A model generated the notes under the pieces. It saw only the letters and a list, made by a program, of their open reading frames with translations, was not told the origin of the DNA and ran no database searches. From positions 9,221,765 through 9,285,764 of the forward strand of contig NC_057767.1 of NCBI RefSeq assembly GCF_010389155.1: DNA of 64,000 nucleotides, written 5' to 3'. A program made the translations under genes and the position numbers. The stretch is from Erigeron canadensis. Its lineage: Eukaryota > Streptophyta > Magnoliopsida > Asterales > Asteraceae. Position 1 is the stretch's first letter. Each line of letters begins with the position of its first letter. Shown one piece after another: positions 48,249-64,000 of this stretch.

Positions 48249-48553
48249 TAAGATATGAAAAATAATAATAACATAACAAATTAATATCAAAATAATAAAA
48301 AAACGCGAACAATATACCAAAACTCGAGCTATTTGATCAAAGACTTTTTTATACTCACATTCACTTCTAAATTCCTTTTAAAAAAATACTTGGTTATAAC
48401 TTCAACTAACACTCTTAATTTATTATCATAAATTAATAGTAGAGACATTGAAAAAAAGTCTTTAATAGCTTGATGCCATTGAAGATGCTCTAAGATATGG
48501 AAAATAATAATAACATAACAACTTAATATCAAAGTAATAAACAAACACGAACA
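48070..48553. repeat. Tandem duplication of about 240 bp containing the MITE right end
   Basis: 48070-48312 and 48313-48553 are close copies, each containing AGCTATTTGATCAAA, the segment with TAACTTCAACTAACACTC, and the right MITE end. The ORFs at 48105-48320 and 48329-48562 are shadows of this duplication. Confidence 0.85.
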
Positions 48554-49130
48554 ATATACCAAAACCTAAATTAAAGCGATATAAAAAAAAGTATGTTTTT
48601 TTTTTGACAAATTTACTTAACTTGATTTGTTTATTAAAAATAGGAAGGAGATGAATAATATGAATGAGGAGGATTAATAAAAATCTAGATTGTCTATATA
48701 ATAATTTATTTATTGGGAGAGTTTAAGGATAATATATATCTTTAAAGTTTAAAAAGATTTGTTTGATAGAAAAAGAAAATAAACTCTTTTGTAGTAGAAA
48801 AAGAAACCTTAATAAACTACAATTAACAAAAAAACTTAATTAAAAGATATAAAAAATACAATAACATAACAATTCAATATCAAATAATAAATAAACACGA
48901 ATAAATTACCAAAAACTAAATTAAAGTGATATAAAAAATACCGTATGTTTTTTTTTGTTGAGAAATTTACTTAACTTTATTTTATTTAATTAAAAATAGG
49001 AAGGAGATGATTAATATGAATGAGAATAACTAATAAAAAAAATTAGATTGTATATAATAATTTATTTATTGGGAGAGTTTTAAGGATATTATATATCTTT
49101 AAAATTTAAAAAGATTTGTTTTAATGAAAA
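48554..49130. repeat. Second diverged duplication (about 250 bp units)
   Basis: 48500-48765 and about 48850-49130 share CTAAATTAAAGYGATATAAA, the poly-T stretch, TAGGAAGGAGATGA and TTTATTTATTGGGAGAGTTT. The copies are more diverged than the preceding pair, so they arose earlier. Confidence 0.75.
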
Positions 49131-50712
49131 AGATTTATGATAGAGTTTTAAATATAGTTATCTATTTAATAAGCAAATAACAGATAAAAAAATATAGAAA
49201 AGATGAGAGAACTATAGAGTAATTAAGAGAGAGTTTTAGGCATAAAAAAAGTTTTAAAGGTTGGCAAGTGTATCTCAACTAACTCTTTTAGTTATAATAT
49301 AGATACTACATAATATAAATAATTTCATACCTATTGAAAAGTTATAAAATTAAGATATGAAGAATATCCATATTATTTTCACTTATTTATACCACATATC
49401 TTTTATGTTTTCTTAAAAGTATACCTACAATACTACTCCATTTATTTATCAATAGTCTTTACATTATTTACTTATACCACTTAACACTCCCACCACCAGT
49501 CATCGTCGGCACCATACTGTCGCCTTCGCCGGATTATGTAGTTACTCCGAGGGTAAATTTAAAAGGATTGAGGCTCAAAATGCCAACAATTTACATTTTT
49601 CGCTATGTGTATAATTTTCATCATGTATTTTTATGCCTTCAAACTTCCATTTTTGTTAGGGTTCGTACATCATAACTTTTACTCGATCCCATTATAAATT
49701 CGACATTGATAACATTTAAATTCCATAAAAAGGTAATATGTTTATTCATAATATTTAAAAAGGTATTCTATGTCTTGATTATAAAAAGGACTATGTCTTC
49801 TAAAAAGTATTCAATAAACGTAATATCGTTGGTTTTATCGTTTGACTTATGTTATAGTCATGTTACCTTTTGAGGAAACATGTTACTGGAATACGTAACG
49901 TAAAATTCGGTCATAATTACCAGCCGATACATACAAAATCTAAAAGTTCGACGAATGTGTGTATATATATATATATCCGTACAAAGGCCTATAAATTAAA
50001 TTAATTTTTAATATACTATATCAGATATTGCTTGGATAAGAAGTTTAACGAGCATGTGTAGTAAACCCTCCACCCAGTGTCTTAATTTGATTTCCAAAGT
50101 TTTTTTTTTTTAAACTTTGACTGTAATTTTTTTTGTTGTATTAGATAACATTTGATTATATATATATATATATTTATATATATATGAATAAATTGGGTTT
50201 TTAATTTACTTTTCAAAGATATAAATTTCATCTAACTATTATAAAATACATACAAAAATATTTACGGTTAAAATTTAAAAAAAAGACTTTAAAAATCAAA
50301 CTAAGACACTTAAATTGGGACGGATAGAATATAAATTAAGCAACACAGTTAATAATTTAATATCATATAATACGGACTAGTAAACAATATATACACACTT
50401 GTTAGTGGAATGATAAATTTATGAACACTTTTTTAGCCATACATTGGTTTGTTTAATTGTTTATGCACACCTAAATAGAAGCAAGAAGTCCCATAGCAAT
50501 TTGTAGGAGAACAAAATAATTGTGTATACATAGCTACTTGTACCTTATTTGTTATTATAGCATTTATCAATTTATAAAATGCTTAATTTGATCAAGAATA
50601 TGATCGACGCCTACCTTAATTAGTACTTGTAAGCATGGTTTCTTATGTTATGAGATATGGGAAAACCGGTATTAAATTTGTTAGATACTATAGATAATAC
50701 GAGTACTACTTA
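49131..50712. other. AT-rich intergenic sequence
   Basis: No gene seen. About 49430-49560 resembles a degraded Helitron (CACCACCAG then GTCGCCTTCGCCGG), without a CTAG end. AT microsatellites lie near 49960-49975 and 50157-50186. Confidence 0.4.
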
Positions 50713-51670
50713 GGCCCTTACCAATAGGGCTTGTCGACCCCTTCGATGGTCGACCCTATTGGCAGCAAGCTCTTCCTCCCTGTTGTCGTCTAGGAGGAAG
50801 AGTGTGGACGAGAAGTGTGAGACCATTCAACTGTTACTTTGTTGTCTTTTTTTTTTCTTTCAAATCAAACGGCTATATATTAAATACAACTTTTACATAT
50901 TTCTCTACACTTTATACATGAGCATTTACCAAAATACACTTTCAAACACCCAAATGGATCCCTTTTCCGGTAGTTCAAACACACACCCTTGTATGGCGTT
51001 GTTGGAGTAAAAAACATGTTGCAATTACATATGCTTGACGATGACAAGCACATAATGGATGTGTTAACAACATAAACGTTGGAAAGTTGTTTATGGCCAA
51101 GACTAAAGCTTGTCGAGCAAATCTTAACAACCTCAACCCCCAATACGTCATGTACCTGCAGGCTACAACAGAAGGTCGAGTGGTGGACACAAGTCATTCC
51201 ACATCCTACTCTTGCCGAGACCACATTAATAACCACGCTCCAACATGCGTTGTTTGGCAAGGGATTGACGAGTCGTGTAACAATGGTGGACGACCAACAG
51301 GTTACGTGGCTAACCCAGCGGAGGAATACACGACTCCCAGGGACGAGAAGACGGGTTCCCCTGAACACCATGAATACATCTACCGCGATGATGGTGACAA
51401 TGACGTAGACTCTACCGATTCGCAATTTGGGTGGCGTTAATTGTATTAATGTATGTGTATTGTCTTTTTCTTTTTAAGTATTGTATTGTGTGTTTTTACG
51501 AGTCATAGTGTGGTTTTGAAATAAGATTCTTATTTATTTTTGTGTGAATATAGAATAAAATAAATTTTTATTAAGAAAATGTGTTATTGATAGTGAGTAT
51601 TGAAGAAATATTTTAAGAGAAACAATAGATGATGTGATAGTGAGGAAAAGTTTCTTATTGGGAAGGGGCA
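50713..51670. mobile_element. Non-autonomous DNA transposon with imperfect TIRs (about 960 bp)
   Basis: GGCCCTTACCAATA at 50713 resembles the reverse complement of the right end (TGCCCCTTCCCAATA), with mismatches and a one-base length difference. TTA on the left and TAA on the right are compatible with a decayed TWA duplication. A strong hairpin sits directly inside the left end (50721-50762). A MDPFSGSSNT peptide at 50954 resembles the start of PIF/Harbinger accessory proteins, supporting that superfamily weakly. Confidence 0.5.
51087..51440 (+). CDS. Unidentified 117-codon ORF inside the DNA transposon
   Basis: I do not recognise this protein. The frame starts at an ATG (MFMAKTKACRANLNNLN) and ends with an acidic stretch, DDGDNDVDSTD, followed by QFGWR. 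It has several Cys and His residues but no pattern I can name. Base composition is more GC-rich than the surroundings, as in coding or captured sequence. Two other frames are open across the same stretch. It may be a captured host gene fragment, a remnant of transposon coding sequence or chance. An intact function is not supported. Confidence 0.25.
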   Translation: MFMAKTKACRANLNNLNPQYVMYLQATTEGRVVDTSHSTSYSCRDHINNHAPTCVVWQGIDESCNNGGRPTGYVANPAEEYTTPRDEKTGSPEHHEYIYRDDGDNDVDSTDSQFGWR

Positions 51671-51780
51671 TAATGAATTTATTACAAGTCCCACCCATCT
51701 AATTTACCGTTAAAAAGGCTAACTAGAAACAATTTAATGTATATATAATTGAAAAATGAACGAGATTTTATTAGTCCATA

Positions 51781-51990
51781 CTAGTAAAGTACTTGCACAA
51801 TGTGGTAGTGTGATTGTGACGAAGGATAATGATGGTGACGTCAAATAGTGTAGATAATTGATGTAAAAATGTTTGTTTTAAAGTAAGTAGTAGTGATAAT
51901 TTATATTATAAGAGAATAATGGTGTAATTTAATATTAAGGAGTGATGAAGATTTAATTCATTATGAATAGTTTGGTCAATTTGAATGTCC
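51781..51990 (-). mobile_element. Helitron 3' part, same family as 18660-18972
   Basis: On the - strand CACATTGTGCAAGTACTTTACTAG ends at 51781 before a host T, with the GTGGTGA-like and TTGATGTAAAAAT sequence of the family to the right. The 5' end was not found, so the right limit is approximate. Confidence 0.6.
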
Positions 51991-52103
51991 CCTTTTTCTT
52001 GACTTTCAAGGTTAGGTTATAACTCTTATATGGTACTAAGGTAGCATGAATTCATGATTGTTGTTAGAAACATTCCGTAACTTTCTTTTAACTTTTATTT
52101 AAA

Positions 52104-52300
52104 CTAGATATGTCACATGGGCGTTGCCCCGAGACACATTACATTATTTTAAAATGATCTTAATAGAAAAATAAGAAAAACTCAAAAACAAAAACATAAC
52201 AACTTAAAAAAGAAGTTTATATAATAAATAAACAAATATTATTAGGAAAAAAAGTTAGCAATTGAAAGGGAAAAAAAATGTAACAGTTCACACTTCACCA
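52104..52300 (-). mobile_element. Helitron 3' terminus, related to 45121-45692
   Basis: On the - strand CGGGGCAACGCCCATG (hairpin core GGGGCAACGCCC) is followed by TGACATATCTAG ending at 52104 before a host T. The 5' end was not located. Confidence 0.6.
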
Positions 52301-55084
52301 TGTTATTTTAATTTGTCTTGTGAAACAAACTCTTTGCAAATTTTTAGATTGCCTTTAAAATGGAAATGTCAAACTTATCGTATATACTTGTCTATGATGT
52401 ATGGCAGGATGAAAATTTTTTTTAGAACAATGGAATTTTGAGTCTTGAGGCAATTAAAACAACCCAAAACTTATAAATAGCCCTTGCACGCACAAACATG
52501 AATTTCTTTTTAATATATATATATATACTATAATTTGTATTAATCAATAATATAAAATATTACGTATTAAACTTGATTTTATGTGTAGACTTGTTTTGAG
52601 TTCCAACAAATAGGTTGCTTAAATTTGTGGGAGTTGTTGAGTGTAATTAATGTATGAGTAGTTTCTTAACTTTATAAGAAAAAAACTATACAATATGAAA
52701 GGTTGGTTTCATGAATTATGGCGGTAAGATAAAGTTAATTTTTAGTCAACACATATCCAAGTATCCCACGTTGATTATGAAATGTCCATTTTAAATTATT
52801 AATCCTCGTTGAAAACTAAAACAATTGCATTGTTGATATATCCACATGGAATATCCACATACACTTATTTGTGTTCGTTATAAATGAAAAGGTTAGCATG
52901 TTCATGTTCTTTTTTTGTGTTCCTTATAAATGAACGCAAACGAAGCGAAGGTATGTAAATGAACACATACAAATGCAAACTAACTCATCATGACTAAAAA
53001 CCTTACATGATATGTGTTTGAATGTTGTGTGCAAATGAGTTTGTATGATTTGGGGCCACCCATGCATATCTCATGGTGGGGTCTCAAATTGTAAGATTTA
53101 TTTGCGAGTATACTGCTTTTAGAAGAAAAATATATTAATGATTATAAAGATGGCTAGACGCCTTACGATAGAAATTCGACATTGCCGAACATTTAATTCC
53201 AAATTATAAAATGCATTATCTAATAGTATGTCCAGTTCAGTTCAAAACTTATTCGTGATGTGACTAACAACACACTAATCCACCACACTAAATCAATTTT
53301 ATTTGTCACCAAGCATACCAAAAATATATGTGGTCTTAACTATTTTTATTTTGTGATGGAAAAATTTACATGTTTGCTTTAAGACCATTCATAACCGACT
53401 ATGCTGAATTCGCAATTTGTTGATGTTGCGTCAGCAACACACTGATTCATCACACTAAACTAATTTAACACCATTACACAGCAAATTGGTTGGAAAAAAA
53501 AGCAAAACCTAAATATGTTCTTCAACCCACCGCGGTATCCACCAAGCTACACCAACAAGTTGGCTAACCAGTGTACCATATCCCGTTAGGGAAACCTGGT
53601 GATGCCTCTAGCCGAAAAACGCGGCAACAAACTGAACGCGCGTAACCTTTATTAATGGTCTAATAGTTATCCAAACAAGCCCAAAAAGAAGCCCAGCAGG
53701 CCATGTCTCATGCTCTCATAGTCTCATCTCTTCGTTACTTTCCTTTGGGCCGGCCACTTGATGTCTTGATGATGATTATACTTTATTTTAAGAAAAGATG
53801 ATTTGAACTATTCAAAATACCCCTATTCTTTATTCACTAATTTAAACATCTCTACCTAATAAACCTATAATAACATTAAATCTTAACCACTCATTTTTAT
53901 CTCTCTCATCTATAAATCATTTTATTCTTCTAATTCATTCAAAAAATTTTATCTCAAAACCCGTATATCGATAAATTATAAAAATTGTATGGGTGTTCTT
54001 AAAATTTCATACTCTTTCATTAAAGATGTCATTCGATATACTTTCGACGACTTTTTAAATCCGAGGACGGAACCCGTACGGATAAGGCATTTGACTATCA
54101 TATTCTATGACTTGACCTATCACTCTTACCATTTCATCATCGCTGCAACGCACGACACTATCTCTTGTTTGTCTTAAAAAGGAAAACGCGTTTATTAGTT
54201 TTGGAACTTAAATATTGACAATTTGACATAGATCTTATGGGGGAAAAAGAAAATGAATTATTGGACTGACATCCAACACGTGTGAGGTAGCAGTTTCGAA
54301 ATCTTTAGACAAGGACAAGGATTCAGAAACAACGTCGTCAATGGCACGACACCAACAACCACCTTGGGCCAAACGATCTACACATTTCTACAAGAAGAAA
54401 AAAACAATTTACTACACAAAAGTAGCCATTGACTAGTGTTAAAAAAATGTAACATCTATGACACTACTTTGAACAATAACTTGACTCTAAGATAGATTGC
54501 CATATATATACATCAAGTTTATATTATTTTAAATAGTACTTATCAATAATCAAAATAATCATTGTCATAATATTAATGTCATTGTATTACCGATCCATTG
54601 GATTTGGATATATGTCCGACCCGAACCACTTTTAGTGGATATATATGAACGAAGTATATGAGAATGAATATACGTGATGGTTTATCATCTATAGATTATT
54701 TGTTTTGAACGACAATCAATATTTTATTATATTAATAGTAAAGAAGAAATCTTCGGTAAGTCAAAAACTTTTTTAACATCCAAATATTCAATAAAAAAAA
54801 ATTTTAAAAAAAAGAAAAAGAAGAGACGTCGAGCATCGGCAAGGAAATTAAAAAAACCCCGAAGTGTGTTACTGTGCCTAATGATGGCGGGGTGGAGGGT
54901 TGTCTTGTATCCAGTGTCGACAGGCCATGTCATGTTCGGGGTCCGCATCCATGTCCCATACCCAATGCTCTAATTACGATAACTTGATTTCTTTCTTAAA
55001 AGTGTAGTTTTATTTGAAAGGTGAATTTCGCTTGAAACTTCGTGTTCGCGATTCTACAACAGGAGGTCTAGCATACGTTGTCTA
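52301..55084. other. Intergenic sequence with a diverged repeat pair
   Basis: No gene supported. About 53220-53330 and 53385-53480 are diverged copies sharing AACACACTRATYCAYCACAC followed by TAAAYYAATTT, perhaps MITE-derived. A GC-richer block at 53520-53720 is unassigned. ORFs at 53989-54177 and 54727-54948 show no domain. Confidence 0.4.
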
Positions 55085-55327
55085 AACCGGGTCCGCACTA
55101 AAGAGATTTCTTGAAGTTGAAATGTCTATTTCAAATACCCAATGGGAGGAAACCCCTTATTTAATCCGTCCGAAAGCACGAAAATTAAAAGAGGTAAACC
55201 CTGTCCCTTGACTTGAACCTGAATATCAAAGGCAAACCCTCGTAGAGGGACTTTCTATGTCCACCCCAAAGCTTGAACCTAAAAAATTTTGAATGAGAAT
55301 GTCTTTTCAACCAATGAGTTAATGCTC
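55085..55327 (-). mobile_element. Possible tRNA-derived SINE
   Basis: On the - strand, GAGCATTAACTCATTGGTTG (A-box-like TTAACTCATTGG) is followed about 50 bases later by GGTTCAAGCTT, a B-box-like word, as in polymerase III promoters. The sequence continues to about 55085. Target duplications and a clean tail were not found. Confidence 0.42.
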
Positions 55328-57066
55328 AAGAAAAAAAAAATATATAAAATTTTATATATTTTTCACATAAATATTAATTGTAGAGAAATCAAAATCAAAA
55401 TCAAAATAAAAATCAATTTGCTAAAGCGAGTTTAGTGTCTTGCAAGTTATTTAACGGACCATTTCGTTAGACTTGAAACTATCTAACTCAGAAGTTGAAT
55501 AACCACTTGGTCAATTTATTTAGTTGAAATTAACAAATATGGCCGATCATTTTCGCCCCCCAGTTAAGCTATCTGTTAGATTATAATTGAAATTTATATT
55601 AATGAAGCCTAGGTCATCAATTGACAACCCACCTTCCCCAATTCCTCAAGTTGGCAAATTAAGTAACTGGATAAATTCATCTACAAAACTCATATAGGGA
55701 ATATAGATCGAATTAGGTTCATAACCTGTATCAAAGTGGTTTAGTGGTCATTATTATATCCTTACAAGAGTATCCAGTTTTAATTATTATTTTTAAATAA
55801 ATTTTTTGACTTAGCTAGGTTGAAGGATTCGCAAACAGTCGCAAAAATATCATTATTCGTCATTTTTGAAAGCGGGGGGAAGGGGATATTTTTTCAGCAA
55901 AACTCTACATCCAATTCCAATGAACAGTTGGAACATATACCTTATTCCTATTCTAGTCTTTTTCTCCTTTCAATATATATTGATAATGGATTTACAAATT
56001 AGAAATCACATCGTTTACTTTTTGTTATCTAATCCATATAGGCCATCTTGTGAGAAAATATGACTTCATAGTTCATACCAATATACCTTAGGCCATCTTG
56101 CTTTGCTGGTTGTATACTAATGTATATATGAATACAAGTTTGTAATGAATAATTGAATATACAGTATCTATCTATATGCTTTAAATAAGTGATTAACTAT
56201 AAATTAAGCTAACATATTTTTACCTTGATAATAACAAAGCAAAACTTTCTCTAGCACATAAAATGAGTGATAAAATTTTTTAAAGTTGGATCAACCTTAT
56301 AGGTAAATTTAAACAATCTTTAATTATCGGATTAAAATTAAAGGTTGAAATCCAAATTTGATCGTTGAATCTTGAATTTAATTTCATTGGATTTTGATTT
56401 GAATCCATTATTTCAGGATGACCCAACTTTCACTATCAAACTTTAGAAAAGGATCCAGATCCTAAAATGAGTTAGATTGTTAGACAAGGCCCATTATAGA
56501 CCAGTTTTTTAGAAAGTTTTGTTTTTGGATTGGGCCTGCAGCAGGTCAAGTTCATCGAATTTGGAAGAGATATAACCGAGATATATGATATATCTCACTC
56601 AACAAACTTAACTCAATAAATCACCGTTGTTGATTTCATATTTGCCTGCAGTTGTGAATTTGAGTTATTATACATAAAAGATAATAAAAAACTAACAAAA
56701 GTCACCATTCAGCTTGTGACATGTGGCATGGGTTGGAAATAAGTCCAGGTCGTGGGCAGGGGAGGTTATGCTGCCTGAATATAAGTTGCAATTGCATCAT
56801 ACGTAACAAATAGTGAGATACAAAGAAAATCTGTTAACCTTATTTGTTTTAGACATTTTTGTGCTCTACTAAAAAGTATAGCTATTACGAGCTATGATCA
56901 TATAATTCGTCACATAGTACACGTAGGTCTGGTGTAGACTTTGAGCCAAGTAACCACTGTCAAAACCAAAAAGTGACGATACTTTGTTGATTTTCAGAAT
57001 CACGATAACGAGAAGATGAATAATTGTGTGTATTCACATAAGTTACAATCAATTTCCCTCTGAAAG
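55328..57066. other. Intergenic sequence downstream of the ABC transporter
   Basis: No gene seen; the overlapping small ORFs at 55820-56063 look random. The last few hundred bases should hold the 3' UTR of the - strand ABC transporter. Confidence 0.45.
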
Positions 57067-63879
<6,813 letters not shown>

Positions 63880-64000
63880 CTAAAAAACAGAAAAGGAAAA
63901 ACACAAATGTAAGCTCAAACCACTTAGAAAGAACGGTGTAGAGACTATTGCCTTATTAATTTGGATGCTTTGAAGTTTTTTGACACTTAACTGGCAAAAT

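Noticed and set aside
48105..48562. Two near-identical small proteins on the minus strand
   Set aside because: They are produced by a tandem duplication of AT-rich MITE sequence and have no conserved domain.

Overview
This is a plant nuclear window: AT-rich, intron-containing genes with GT-AG introns set in much larger tracts of transposable elements. The gene families, the Ty3/gypsy element primed by initiator tRNA-Met and the abundant small Helitrons and PIF/Harbinger derivatives fit a eudicot. The repeat styles, including a decayed PIF/Harbinger accessory protein of the kind often labelled 'glutathione S-transferase T3-like', make me think of Asteraceae, but that is inference. I recognised no tRNA, rRNA or CRISPR features.

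Three host genes are supported. (1) A three-exon lysophosphatidate acyltransferase of the LPAT4/5 type, + strand, 2132-3731 (374 aa), complete. (2) A 17-exon leishmanolysin-like (M8) metalloprotease with EGF-like modules, - strand, 4974-11218 (824 aa), complete and convergent with the first. (3) The 3' part (eight exons, 812 aa) of a full-size ABCC/MRP-type ABC transporter, - strand, 57067-63879, running off the right edge. Every exon junction was placed by splice consensus and reading phase, and the phases close for all three. The genes look functionally unrelated.

The 11.7-57 kb interval is repeat-dominated. 11.7-19.0 kb is a Helitron nest with both orientations present and one pair forming a long inverted repeat, plus a 1 kb inverted-repeat DNA element. 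20212-30592 is a decayed Ty3/gypsy retrotransposon on the - strand with two ~2.4 kb LTRs, a GATGC target duplication, a primer binding site, and gag, protease, RT/RNase H and integrase remnants broken by stops, frameshifts and a 3' deletion that joins integrase directly to the LTR interior. It sits inside another LTR-like sequence, which also holds a Tat/Athila-type LTR at 31557-32101. 35.8-53.5 kb carries MITEs, a PIF/Harbinger element with a broken accessory ORF, two probable solo LTRs, tandem duplications and at least seven more Helitron termini.

No clearly new biological system stands out. The most useful observations are the structure and decay mode of the gypsy element, W-box-like clusters in its LTRs, a motif shared between its leader and an unrelated-looking solo LTR, nested insertions readable from target duplications, and the cluster of precisely definable Helitrons.
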